The notes: generated by a model not told the origin, from the letters alone. 64,000 nucleotides of DNA from Aplysia californica (GCF_000002075.1 NW_004797275.1:1431496-1495495); one strand, 5' to 3'. Positions 49,646 through 61,695 are shown, numbered from the stretch's first letter. Made by a program: numbers and translations.

Positions 49646-50632
49646 TGTCATAAATTGCTGCTCTTGCCCAAACAAAAGAGTAAACAATTTTAAATACCCA
49701 CAAAAACAAGGCAGTTAAACGATAAGTACCGTAGGCAGAATACTTTCCCCCGTACTGCCCACAGCATACAGTTGTTGTGAAAGGTAGCATATACATTTAC
49801 TATTATTTAGAGAATCTGGAGGTCACCGAATTTAATAGCCTATGGATCTTTAAGGATCTAGATTCAATAGACTCCAGAAACCTAATTGAGACCTTAAATC
49901 TGTAGAATATAGATTCTAGAACTATTTTGTTTCTTGTTAATGTTTAGAATATCTATCAACTGATATTACATCCAGGGAAACTTCCCTCTCCCAAAAATAA
50001 TGGTTTTACCAGAGATTTAATCACATCCCTTTCGAATTCAGTCCGTCTTTCAATTCCACATATATATTCTTAATTTCTCATTCTGATTTACACTTTGGCT
50101 CTAGAATATACTCTAATTCCTTTGTTTAACTTACATACAACAGTACAGCACTCCCTAGCTAGACAAAAAAAAAAAAAAAAGAAACAAGCCTTTCATTTCA
50201 CGCGCTAGCTATGAAGAAGGACTTGGCAGGGAAAGTAATGAGCTTGTACACGCACCTTTGTAGACGTATTGCCACCCCCTTGCCTTGCATTGTTCTATTT
50301 TGACTTTCATCTTGTTAACGCAGCACCAACGGGTGACAGAGATGTCTGTTGATTTGCTGGTTTCCTTGAGTTAAAGCTTTAGACATTCCACCAAGAATGC
50401 TGAACGTATTACAATATCTACAACAAATACCAGTACACACCCCTTCCAATCAGTCTCGTCTGAAACGGAGTGAAAAGTGGCTATAGAGTCGTGTAGCCTC
50501 TATCGACCGGGTTCTTCTGTGTGCTCAATTCTGAAAGGGAAAATCGTGGTAAGAGCGAACAAAATGAGCGATTAACTTCAATTCACTAAAGTCTGCTCCA
50601 TGGTAAATGAAAATACAAGGAATAAGATCTAC

Positions 50633-50890
50633 CTTTGACAATGTGGCTTCTTGTTGACGAACAAACTCCTGGTAATTCCAGAACTTGTCCTCCCTGAGAA
50701 GAAACGAAAGCAAGGGAAGGGAACGAACACCACCGTGGGCCAAACAGCCCTGCCCAAAACACAGGATAAACTGTGTCTAAATTTATCAGACCAGTTGGAA
50801 TTTCTGTGCCATTCAATGTGTTCCCAACCCGTAGGCCTACCGAATATAATAGAAAACTCATAGCCCGGCGCGGTGTTCGGGTGTCCATCC
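50633..50890 (-). other. Candidate 5' UTR exon of the receptor gene
   Basis: A donor-like CAAAG|GTAGAT at 50633 on the - strand lies downstream of the CpG-rich block. It could splice to the acceptor at 47825. An upstream ATG frame in it would not be in frame with the receptor and would act as a short upstream frame if transcribed. This is an inference from position only. Confidence 0.35.
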
Positions 50891-51010
50891 CGTCAAACTG
50901 GTTTGGCGACCCAGTGCTATTTTAAGCGCAGCGCGGGCGACTGACTTTGTTGCGCTCGGCTATGTTCGCCAATCGGGAACAGTCGGAGATCAAGTTAGCA
51001 GTGTAGGCTA
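50870..51010 (-). promoter_or_regulatory. CpG-rich candidate promoter
   Basis: A 140-base block dense in CG (CCGGCGCGGTG, AAGCGCAGCGCGGGCGAC, TTGCGCTCGG) stands out from AT-rich flanks. On the - strand it holds CGATTGGCG (inverted CCAAT) and a TTAAAATAG box. It is the only such block 5' of the receptor. Confidence 0.45.
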
Positions 51011-51043
51011 AAGTTTTCTTGCCAAGCCTTCAAGACAGGCCCC

Positions 51044-51045
<2 letters not shown>

Positions 51046-51098
<53 letters not shown>
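51046..51098. repeat. (CT)n microsatellite
   Basis: An unbroken run of about 26 CT units lies just beyond the candidate promoter. From 51099 to 51829 I see only AT-rich sequence. Confidence 0.95.
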
Positions 51099-51100
<2 letters not shown>

Positions 51101-51829
51101 TATAAAAGGTAACCGGTACACATTTTCACGGAAGCAAGGCCTAAACTAGGGCTAACTTGCCCTAACTATCGCTGTCCGGTTTACCGGATATGGAATCTTT
51201 GTAAATAATCGGTTTCCAAGGTTACCGCGTCTTTGACAGGTAGCCCCATTCGTCTATTGAATTACATCTTCGTTACACAATCCCCATTAAAATCAGTAGA
51301 ATCTAATCGCGATTACACAGAAAAAGGTATAGAAAACATAAAGAAAAAATATCTGCTTTTAGATTTAGTTTTCACAAACATAAGTAGGCCTACGTACTCG
51401 AACAAATTTTGTCAATGCTAATAATAATATAAATGAATTATTTATTAAGTTCACTGTCCAGAGCTATAATATAATATTATAGAGCATATAGGCCTACCGT
51501 TGCAGCTATTCTATTCTAGCCCTAGACCTTACTTTGACTAGGCCTAGACCACTTATAAAAACTGGTCAAGATCGAGTGAAGTCTATAATACTATAAAAGA
51601 GTCTATAGATCGATTATTTATTAGTTTTGTTTCCCTGCTAAGCCTCCTACAAAGCCAACGTACATGAACCCCTTTCAACCCAGAAGTGCGGACATTTGGT
51701 AGTGTTTTGATGGGAAATGATGATACAAGATTACACTATAATTCTATGACAGGCTACATATAAGCCACCGACTCCAAGTGATTCAAAGAAAAACCACGCG
51801 CAGAACGATCAAAATAAAGTCCTAATTTC

Positions 51830-51868
<39 letters not shown>

Positions 51869-52273
51869 TGTGTGTGTGTGTGCGTGCGCGCGCGCGTGTG
51901 TGTGTGTGTGTTTTATTTATTGCAATTGTTAGTTTGTTCGTATATGCTAGTAAGTGTAATTGTTGTTGTTGTTGTTTTGATTTTTAATTGTAGGCCTATT
52001 ATAATCCTCATTATAATAATATCATGTATGGATGAAAAGAAAGAGTCAACTAATGCGTGCTGTGAGATAGTCTTCCAGAAAAAAATTATTAAATTTAAAT
52101 ACTCCTTTCTCAAAAAAAATGTTTTTTGAGAAAAAAAAAAAAAAGAAAAGACAAACGGGGTTCTAAACCTTTTATATGGCATTTCACAAAGTCTAAGTGT
52201 TTTCCAGTGCAATGTTCATCACTACAGTAGATTACCGGTGTAAATAAATTGGCACCAGTAGCCTATAATTTTG

Positions 52274-52305
<32 letters not shown>

Positions 52306-52310
52306 AAAAA
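51830..52310. repeat. (TG)n and a C21-A15 tract
   Basis: (TG)n with a GCGCGCGC centre spans 51830-51912, and 21 C followed by 15 A lie at 52275-52310. A second C-then-A tract lies at 56636-56664. The stretch between holds A/T runs only. Confidence 0.9.
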
Positions 52311-52499
52311 CCAACAACCAACAACAAACTCTTTTGACATCGACAGAATACTTTCATTCTTTGTGGACGAGGAACATGTTAAACGGGAAGCAATCATACT
52401 TTTATTGAACTATGATGTTAAAAACTGAGATTGTTTCCCTTGTTTGTTTTTCTCACGGTTGATTTTTTTCCCCGTTCTTTTCTTTATTTGTTAAATTTT

Positions 52500-52625
52500 T
52501 TTACGGTGCTCACAACTACATAAGGTCATATGAGGGCGAGGAGCACATTAAATATTTTCAGTTGGTTGCAATTTTTTAAAATTTAATATTGCTCAGGTGG
52601 CTGCCGAAGCCTACTTTTATCGATT
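52500..52625 (-). mobile_element. Family T3, 3' fragment
   Basis: The shared tail TTTACGGTGCTCACAACTAC and about 100 bases of T3 body are present. It runs straight into the transposon fragment at 52626. Confidence 0.7.
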
Positions 52626-53222
52626 CTACTTCATAGCTTGAGAGTCCTTGGGAAATAAAAATTTACATTTTTGTGCCAATAATTAATCAAAGTTTTTCAG
52701 TACACTCAACAGATATTTGTTTTATACATAAAAGACCCCAAAAAAAGGCAAACTGGCGAGAAAATCGTCGTTCTCTCTTTTTTAAATTGCAGTATTACGT
52801 GGTATTGTGATTCTCTAGAGTGCGCACTGCGGCCCAATACCTCCGATTTCAGCACTCCAGCTCCAGGTCCAAGGACCTACCCTGGGAGCACAGGGAGGAA
52901 TTGTTACCGGCACCGGATCCCACACGTAGCCAGGACTTAATGTGGTCCTTTTCCGCATGATGCTCCCGTCAGAGGACTCCTAGGGCATTTAATGACGTGG
53001 TAGCGCCACCTACCACCTCACCCCATCCTGGTAAGAGCTTCGCCAGTTGGTCCGGGGCTGCTTATTCAACATAATAATATTCACAGCTAACCTACATTAC
53101 AGTGGCCGTTCCCTATCCGCCACCTGGGACCCGCCGGGTCGGGGATGGTCGCCCCAGCCCTGTGTCGTTCTCTTCAATTTCATTATTTTGACGAGCGGCT
53201 GATCTCACTATGATGCCTCACA
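52626..53222 (+). mobile_element. TGTGAGGC-family element, left-truncated and split
   Basis: It begins inside the family (CATAGCTTGAGAGTCCTTGG) and ends at GATGCCTCACA. It is interrupted by the GC-rich insert at 52777-53163. Confidence 0.7.
52777..53163 (-). mobile_element. GC-rich retroposon-like insertion
   Basis: GTCGTTCTCT occurs at 52767-52776 and 53164-53173, as a target duplication. On the - strand the insert starts ACAGGGCTGGGGCGACCATC and ends in ATTTAAAAAA, so it is oriented like a retroposon with a short A end. It is the most GC-rich non-exonic stretch in the window. The family is not recognised and no frame is visible. Confidence 0.6.
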
Positions 53223-53897
53223 TTTTTTCTTCAATTACCGGTCAAGAGAGCGTTATCGAAAGCACTATCGCCTTCACACATTATGGAGAACTGATTCTCT
53301 TGTGTGCCCCACGCTTGAAAAGAAAGGCGACCAATAGGCCCTACATAGGGCGGTCCCAGCAGGCCACAGTCCCAACGAAAAAGTTATTAATATTATCACT
53401 CTGTCAAATACAATGACACCATAAACTGCAGCTATCTTTATTGATCACATGGTGCACCGGTGTGTCATTATGATTCATCTTTCTGTAATAAGCCTAAGGC
53501 CCAGCAGTTCGATATCTTTCCTTTTGAAATCAAACAAAAATATTTGATGGTTTTGGGAGGCTAAAAATCTTATTTAGTGTAATTTACCGATGTTGGTGCT
53601 TCTATACTGAGTGTAGACTTAATTCCGGTGAATGCGCAGTCAACTACACAATCGTAGAATTACAAAGTTCTGTACTGAAAATTTGGGGCTCTTTTGAGAA
53701 ACTAAGAACATGAGGTCAGAAATCAAGTTCTATCAGCACTATCAAAATCGTAAGATTGTTTGAATTTGTAATCAAATATTCAGAGAATAGCATTCGAAAA
53801 AGCATGACAATGTTGTGAAATCCAAATTTCTTGATTTAAAACTAAGTATTGAACAGATAGAACTTTTGTCATTCTTGGGTAGCGTAAAATATAAGCC
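53223..53897. other. No feature recognised
   Basis: AT-rich sequence. An open frame at 53210-53416 begins inside the transposon end and has no motif. Confidence 0.45.
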
Positions 53898-54130
53898 GGG
53901 GGGGGGGGGGGGCTCTCGTGGGGAAAGGTTAAGATGTTCTTTTCTCATTCAACAGGTCCTGGGTTCAAATCCGGATAGTGACGGAAAATGTTCTTCTCTT
54001 AACTCCTTTCCCATCCTTTTCTTCTCTTAACAATACCCTGTCATCTGCTTTCGTTTCCACTTTCTGCCCCCGCCCCCTCACCTCCTTTGCCCCTTCTTCT
54101 GGTGTGTTTGGTCCTCCTTTCCCATTCATC
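53898..54130 (+). mobile_element. G15 run and family T3, 5' part
   Basis: 15 G are followed at 53913 by a T3 head (GGGGAAAGGTTAAGATG A box, GGGTTCAAATCCGG B box) and the pyrimidine-rich body. The 3' half and shared tail are missing. Confidence 0.72.
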
Positions 54131-54589
54131 CTCATTTCTCTGTCTTCTTTCTCTTGTTATAATATACTAGTAAAAGTACCCGTTCTACGAACGGAATAAT
54201 AATGAAGAAGTATTAGGAAAGTTAAGAAGAGGAAAAAGACTGAAAACAGGAAATAAACAAAACAAATATTTTACCTTGAATTTATCCATGCAGCACCCCC
54301 TCTTGACTACCTCTTGGGGTAAGACTTCTTCCCCCTCTTCGAAGGCGTGGCATTTTCTCCTAAAATTTGAATTGGACCCATTTTTAAGTAGGCCTACGGT
54401 AGGCTACTCTTGGCGCTTTCGACGACACCCTCCCTGTCACTCTCATCACCCTCCCTCAGTATTGATTTCTGGCCTCCTCTTTCTCTTCCTTTCACACACA
54501 CACTCTCTCTCTCTCTCTCTTTCTCCCAAGGTAGGGTAACAAACGAAGTCCCCACTTTGTAAAATATATTATTACTTGATTCTTTTTGT

Positions 54590-54985
54590 CCTTCTTTTAT
54601 TTCTCCTCCACCTCCATCTACACCTACACCTCTTCCTCCTCCTCCTCCTTCTTCTTGTTCTTCTTCATCTTCTTCTCCTCCTCATTCTTCTTCTTCTTCT
54701 TCTTCACTCCTGCTCCCCCCTCCTCCTCCTATCCCCTCTGCCTGATCCTCCTCCTCCTCATTCTTCTTCTTCTTGTTCTTCTTCTCCTCCTCCTCATTCT
54801 TCTTCTTCTTCTTCTCCTCCTCCTCCTCCTCCTCATTCTTTTTCTTCTTCTTCTTCTTTTTTTTCTTCTTCTTCTTCTTCTTTTTCTCCTTCTCCTCCTC
54901 CTCCTGTTCCTCCTCCTCATTCTTCTTCTTCTTCTTTTTCTTCTTCTTCTCCACAATCTGCACCTACACCTCCTCCTCCTTCTTC
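54590..54985. repeat. 400-bp polypyrimidine CTT/CCT tract
   Basis: Almost every base is C or T on the + strand (CTTCTTCTT, CTCCTCCTC and TTTTTCTTC blocks), with a few CAT, GTT and ACC breaks. Long frames on both strands (poly-Ser/Leu, poly-Lys/Glu/Arg) are artefacts. Confidence 0.95.
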
Positions 54986-55341
54986 TTCTATGAGCACTCC
55001 AAACCCGCAGTGAGAAGACGGGCAAAGGCTTGAGACCAAAACCGGGAATTCCCGTAAATCTACTTAATGTATAACCAACTGAACACAAAATATCCTTTGG
55101 CGCAGTCGGCACTCCGCAGTGAATATACAATGTCGAAGCAAATGATGGCGATCGCTACAAAAGGACTGAATTTAACTTAAAATGGGCTTTCTTCTTACAT
55201 ATTTGATCTTAATGAAAATACAATAGTGCAACACTACGTTTCAAGTTATGGGTACTGGCAAAGTTTCATATTTTTTAATTCGATAGTTTCTGAGAATATA
55301 CTGTTCGCAAAATTTGGCCTTAGCTCCATTAGTAACAAGAT

Positions 55342-55343
<2 letters not shown>

Positions 55344-55420
<77 letters not shown>

Positions 55421-55505
55421 TACTTTCTAGTAAGACATCAAACCTTTGGCACTTTAATGAATAGTGGCCTATTTATGTTGCAAGTGCTGGAAAACTCTTA
55501 CCAGT
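55344..55505 (+). repeat. (AT)n joined to a T1 3' fragment
   Basis: About 70 bases of ATATAT are followed by the last 90 bases of T1, ending GCAAGTGCTGGAAAACTC. Confidence 0.75.
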
Positions 55506-55904
55506 ACTGAAAAGTAAACTAGAAACAAAAACATCACCATCTTCATCATCATCATTGCAGAAAAAGCTGAGTAGAGAAGAAGAATCGTGAGTAGTAATTT
55601 AAATTCTGGTCTGAAAATTGAAAATATAAATATATTTGATTTTTCGTTGGTTTGTTTACTTAAACAATCATCGTTATCATCATCAAAAACAAGAACAATA
55701 ACGACAAGAACAACAACAAAACCACAACCAATAACATACAACAAGAGTATACAACTATTACAACTGCAACGTGATAAAATTTTATAATTTGATATTTCTA
55801 GTGGACTTCTAGCCAAACTGCTGTTGTTGTTTGGTTGTTTTTTTTTGCTTTGTGATTGCTTTTGTAATTATATATTTGAAACATCAAGAATTACATATAT
55901 CTAC

Positions 55905-55972
55905 AAACTGGGAATTGAACTCATGTCTTCTGCATACAACAAAAAGAAGCCTAACCATTACACAACAAGAGA
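55905..55972 (-). mobile_element. tRNA-like SINE head, fragment
   Basis: On the - strand it has CTAACC-type head sequence and a B-box-like GAGTTCAATTCCC. A similar fragment lies at 57868-57932 (CCTGAGTTCGATTCTTG on the - strand). Neither can fold as a tRNA. Confidence 0.4.
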
Positions 55973-58900
55973 TGTTGGAGGAAGCAGACTCTGTTTATGC
56001 AGATGCTATGGTGTGTTGAAAAACCACCAAGTTCATGTTATCCTGTATAATATTGTTGTGAAACATTTCAAGTATAAATTAGATGAGACATAACATAGTG
56101 ACCTAAATTTCCTCACATGATTTAAACAAGCTCGTGGGTTGTTTTTTTTCTGTTCATAATTTCTTACAATAAAAAGTTGTTTTTGTATCTCCCTTGGAAA
56201 CAAATTTCTATTAAATCAAACATATTATGAGTAATACCACAGCAACAGGACAGACATTAAAAAGTTCAAACCCTTTAAAAGCATGTAAAAGCATGATATG
56301 CATCAGTTTTAATTTTCCATTTTAAAGTGTGTAAAGTCTTGTAGTTTGTAGAAATCTGCTTACATATTTTTCAAGCATGCTCTTCATCAACATACTAATT
56401 CACAATTAAGGAAAAAAACTTCAAACTCTTTCTTCATTAAAAAAGATGGACAAAATCGTTCAACTTGCAATAATTCCATTTTCTAGCTGCTTGCATGAAC
56501 TGAGTACACTCCAGGAGTCAAATGAAAAATCAAACAAACATCAAATTAATATGAATCTTCACTCTCAATATTTACTGATCACTGATCATCATCATTATCA
56601 TCATTTGTGCAACCCATCCTCAAGTGCATACAATACCCCCCCCCCCCCCAAAAAAAAAAAAAAAGAAAAAAAACAACAACAAAACAAACAAACAACAAAC
56701 AACAAAAAACAACCAACCAACAAACAAACAATTTTTTTCAAACAATCACACAATCTTTTGGATTATTTTTCTAAAGAATCTACATGTAACAATAACAACC
56801 AGATAACCATATACTTATAACTAATTATCAGTCTTCTGCACCTAATCAGGACACAGGACAAAATGCCCTTTTATCAAAATAAGCAAATAAAGACTTCAAA
56901 CTCATCTGTGAAAAACAAATAATTCGACACAGAGAAATTGAAATTTTTCAGACATAAGGCGGACATCTTTGTTTCCCAAAAGGTCAAATTGAGCTTGACT
57001 AAAGCTGTAAGATTGTGCAAAGAACTGTTAAAACTACTGAAAACTCCGGGAAACAAAACGATTCACACCTTGTCTTGCAGCATGGCGGAGGCACATCGTT
57101 GTATCATATGAAAAAAAGTAGGTTTTTTTCAAGAAAAATGTATAACAGTTATATAAATATAAATGCATTTTCCATCATCAGCGGTTACCTTCAAAGCTTC
57201 TGGTGGCGCCATTATGTGTTATTTCGAAGGGATCACACTAGTTTCAGTACAGGAATATATTATGACCGCTGTGTCCTGCAAGTCTTTTCTTTTGATGATG
57301 ATCCTTTATCAACGTTCTTGACGAAATAATGCATCGATATGTTGTTGTCCCTAATATTACGAATGTTTTGCACACCTCACTCACATCTAGTGCTATGCCA
57401 GGCCGTTTTAAACAAAATGCAATGAAACCTCTTTTAGAAAATAAAAATCAGGTCTTGACTTGACCAGGAAAATTTGAACAATTTATGGTTTTACATTTAT
57501 TTATTAAACCTCTTGAACAAACTCCCACTGAAGTAAATTTTAAGCCATTGAGACTCCCACATGCATCCAAAAAGAAAAAAAAAATTGGATTGACTTATTG
57601 ACTAGCAATGCAAAAGGTTCATGATGACAAAAGTGATGTCCTGTCTTTCGCTTGTATAAAAAACAGCCTCAAAAAGTTGCCATTATCTTCACTAGAACTA
57701 GAAATCAAAATAAACAAAAATTTTAATATATATATGGGTGATTTTACACTCCCATTGACACAATGTAGATCACTTTGAAGGCTCTGACCTTGCCTGTTAG
57801 CGCCAACCGGAGCTGAGAGGGATACAGCATCCCAGCAGAAAGACAGAGATACTTGATAAAAATTCTCCTCACTCAAGAATCGAACTCAGGTTTCTTGCTT
57901 GAGACAACAAAGCACCTAACTGTTACACCACAGATGTAAGTGAAATCAAAACCCAAGTGTATAGCCACAAGCATAAATGCAATACAATATAAGAAATCTG
58001 GGAGTGGTTCTAGATAATGATATGGCGTCCTTCATAAGCGTGCTATGTAAGACCCTTGAGTACTCTCAGAAAAGAAGAATTCGTATCATAAGGAATTATT
58101 TTTCAGAAAATAACAATTAAACTTGCTACATCTAACCCTTCACCTGGAATAGAAGGACGTCCTTTCTTGCTGACTTACCCATCTCAACTAAAAAATGAAA
58201 GGGACCAAGTAACCCCTCTTTTAAAACAATAGCACGGGTTACTGGAGAAAGACCACTATATAGTTATTGAGAGTTATTTGCTCAGAAAACATAAACAACC
58301 AACACCAGCATATTTGATCAACAACAAAAAAACTTCTACAAAGGTAAAGTAAATACGGATTGTGCTACCTCCTGATAAGAGCCCTTAGGTCATATCAGAC
58401 AAGGCAGTCCACAACCATCAACTTATTCTAAATAGCATGAGCAACTGTTTTTAAATTACAACAGTCCATAGGTTTGAAATGAAATGCAAAAGGTTTTAAC
58501 TCAAAGAACAGCGGGCTCTTGACAAATTTTGTAAAGGTAGTAAAAACATTATCAATTTTATCACTTTCACACTCAAAGTATTATTATTAATATTATTATT
58601 ATTATTATTAAATTATTATATAAAAACATAGTACAATCAGGCACAGATAACAAGAACAGGCAAAATTTGAAATCATGGATAGCTCATACAATATGCCATT
58701 CCCAAAAAAGAAGCGCTTTATTTTCTTTTTATTAGCAATACAATGTACTGTTCTCTCACACACCTGTATGGATTTGTCAAATAGCTCGAGAAGAAAAACA
58801 CGACTACATATAAATTAGTCCTCCCAATTGTTTTGAATTCAAATCAGTCTGCTCACTGTTGGAATATAACATGCCCATCGTTATTGAGAGTATCAGGTGA

Positions 58901-59299
58901 CATGATTTCGCCAGGCCCACCCTTGCCGAATGTGCTACACGCGCTGATATCGAGACGCATCGTCTTCCATTACCTGTTGGCTAGGGTGCATAATGATGTG
59001 TAAGGCACTAGAACTTCCTTGAATCTAGTCATTTGAGGGTGGGTGGTGGGTGATGGGGGGTGATCGAAGACAGACAGTTTGGTGCCACATTGAGCCACAC
59101 GGTATGTGAGAGATTTGGTATTCCTAAATCATCACTGTCCATGTTTCTAAAACATTGCGATCAATTAAAAAATGACAGCATTGGATGTCAGCCTGACAGA
59201 ATGAGAAAGCGAGCATGCTTTACCAAATAAAAAACCATCCAGCTGGCATTGTTTTTATGGTTTCAGCAAGCATGTGCCATGTCTCTTTCTATCTCTGGT
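55973..59299. other. Mostly unannotatable flank between two - strand genes
   Basis: AT-rich, with a C-then-A tract at 56636-56664, an ATT run near 58578-58612 and the tRNA-like fragment at 57868-57932. No convincing exon is seen. The open frame at 57015-57329 lacks motifs. Confidence 0.45.
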
Positions 59300-59640
59300 G
59301 CCATCCTGATGACAAAAGAAGACTAACCATCTTACCATCTAGTAAAAGGCTACTGTTAGAAAAAACATCAATGTGTATCGCTTTTTCGAGTATGTATCTA
59401 TATTATAACTCTGGAGGTCTTGTTATTAAATTCTTGCATGTGGTTAAATGATGCATCTGGTGTGATCTGTACATTTTCTCAGCTTTACTTTTCTTTTCAT
59501 ACTGAATTTTAAAGAGAGTAATATATAATTTAATTTTCATGTATACCAGCATATGCTTTTACGGTCCTTTACAGCCAAGAAAAATTTCCCTCTGGGACAA
59601 TAAAGTATAATCTTATCTCATCTTATCTTATCTTAGACAA
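59300..59640 (+). mobile_element. 3' end of a LINE-like repeat (family R8)
   Basis: It matches 8236-8834 reversed. It ends TTTACAGCCAAG, GACAATAAAGTATAATC and TTATCTCATCTTATC, a retroposon-type tail. The 5' limit is unclear and may reach about 59215. Confidence 0.7.
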
Positions 59641-59694
59641 AATTGCAAAGAAACTTGACCTTGACTTCACATGCAACACAGGAAGGTTGGACTA

Positions 59695-60195
59695 CAGTCA
59701 AACTCGGATATAACAGGACAGATGGGACCGGCAGTTTTTCCCCGTTATAAGCAAGTCCTGTTATAATCGTTATCTTGGGAAACTACCAGTACCATTGCAC
59801 CTTCAACTTATTCTATATATTCGATTATCGCAGATCCTTTTCCAGTGGGCAGTTTTGCTGACACTGAGACGGAATTGATCAGTGGTCAGTGACCCCAACA
59901 CTATGGGGAGGGGGGGGTAAGTGTTTGAAAGTTTCTGCTCGGACAAGCGATCATACAAACAGGTGAAATGTCTTGCTTGAGACACATTTTAATAATTTGA
60001 TGTAACGAAAGCAAGTTCATGCGCTGCAAGATTACTGTTATATCCGAGTCTGCGCAAATTGAACTCTGTTATAGCCAGTTTCATATTACCGGGTACTTAC
60101 ACTTAGAGAGGAAAAAAAAAATGAGGATTTGATTTATCACTGTTATATATCCAAGTTCCTGTTATAACAGAGGCTGTTATGAATGGACGGGACTG
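59695..60195. mobile_element. CAGT...ACTG element with TA target, 501 bp
   Basis: The ends CAGTCAAACTCGGATATAAC and (reversed) CAGTCCCGTCCATTCATAAC are flanked by TA (59693-59694, 60196-60197), with TATAAC repeats inside. It is the same type as 48324 and 38700. Confidence 0.75.
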
Positions 60196-60962
60196 TACTT
60201 CAAAAACAAACATGGCATCACTCACAAAGCTGTATCAAAGATAGTGAATAACAAGATGGGCCACTCAGCCAAAAAAGTGTCCGCAGAAAGTATGCTCTTT
60301 GCTTCAGATGGCGCTGCAGTCTGTTTTGAAGCTCTCTTTCGTTTTTCCAGAAGAAGAATAGGAATAGCACCTCCTTGCGTGCGCAGATCGACTGCTGTTC
60401 ATCAGCAGTTCGGGTACGTTCAGTGCGGAGTTTTAGTTTTTAAAAAATTTTAATGACCTCTCGCCTTTCATTCTAAAGTCAAATTAAACGAAGAAAACCA
60501 TCACCCTTTCCTCCGGAAGAGGTTTTTTGTCAGCGTAACCATTTTAAAAAAGCGTTCTTCCGAAATTTATCCCAAAACCTGCTAGTTTCACTTTGATTTT
60601 TTAAAACTCAAGTAGGGTAACTCTGTTCGCAAAGAGTGCGCTTTTGTGAAGAGGGCGCCACCAAATTTTGAGGACACTTTTTTAATTGGCTCAAAGAGAG
60701 AAGTGGCCCATCTTGTTATGTACTATCATTGGCTGTATGCAATGAATGCATCACAGTGATTTATTTTCTGACCATTGCATCATCACAGCTACTATCCTTG
60801 ATTTTCTTCAATATCCCTCTCATTCTTTGTTTAGTTTGTGTACCTGAACTATGGAAGTGTTTTGTTCATCTGAAGTTATGTTGATACCTTGTATTTTTGA
60901 AGTATCACTCTTTTTTGAAGAAAAAGGCTATAGGGTCCGGAGATGAAAGAGGAAAAATGGTT

Positions 60963-60979
60963 TGTGTGTGTGTGTGTGT

Positions 60980-61030
<51 letters not shown>

Positions 61031-61057
61031 TGTGTGTGTGAGTGTGTGTGTATTTGC
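60963..61057. repeat. (TG)n microsatellite
   Basis: About 95 bases of TGTG with GAG breaks. The preceding stretch 60198-60962 shows no recognised gene; the frame at 60244-60453 has no motif. Confidence 0.9.
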
Positions 61058-61375
61058 TTTTACTTGTATGCAGGAATGTGAATCTGAAACATTCACCACT
61101 GTTGCACATGACCAGAATTTCTCATTGTGAGATCAATAAAACATATTATAGTCAAGTCGATTTCCTAGTAAGGGTACTTGTGCATCACCGGTTTAAGTCT
61201 TATCTATTATTCTCACCCTCTCAAATGACTATTATGAAACCGGGATAAGTTGCACATTCCCATATCTTCCCACTCTAGAGACACCTCTTTCAAAGATAAC
61301 AGTATCAAAATAAAGCCAAACTTCCCATTTTTCCTGCTGGTTGAAAGAATTTCTTGACTGTCCACTGTGTCAAGA

Positions 61376-61695
61376 TCACAAGCTAAAATCAACGTCTTCA
61401 AAAGCTCTGGCAATATTCTCAGCAACGTCTCTCGCCTGCACGCCAACCATATTGATAAACACAGCTACCACCACACCCTGAGGAGCTTGGTTTGAAGCCA
61501 GTCCTGAAACGTTCATAGGATGTGAGCTTTCATTAGACTCTGATATACTGCGCCTTTTGTTCCGACCTGCTGCCTCAATAACGGCTGAAGAACTTGATCC
61601 AGCGGATTCCTCGTCCACGTATCTGCTTCTCATGCTCTGATAGGGAAGAGACCTTGGGAGGATAAACAGGGCACTGCTAGCTCCGACAGCAGCTC
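61376..61695 (-). CDS. Terminal coding exon of an unidentified protein
   Basis: The acceptor is CTTGTCTATTCCCAG. The exon enters in phase 1 and runs 106 codons to a TAA/TGA-type stop at 61376-61378. It opens with a hydrophobic stretch (AAVGASSALFILP) then RSLPYQSMRSRY, an acidic/Ser-rich region (DEESAGSSSS), a basic patch (GRNKRRSIS) and ends GVQARDVAENIARAFED and a few more residues. A second hydrophobic run (VVVAVFINMVG) is too short to be sure of a helix. I do not recognise the family. It is a separate gene, transcribed toward the receptor gene's 5' end. Confidence 0.6.

Noticed and set aside
54586-55130. Long poly-Ser/Leu, poly-Lys/Glu and poly-Arg frames on both strands
   Set aside because: All arise from the CTT/CCT tract, which is open in every frame.
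60244-60453. 69-codon + strand frame with some Cys and Arg
   Set aside because: It is short, has no recognisable family, and no splice partners were found.
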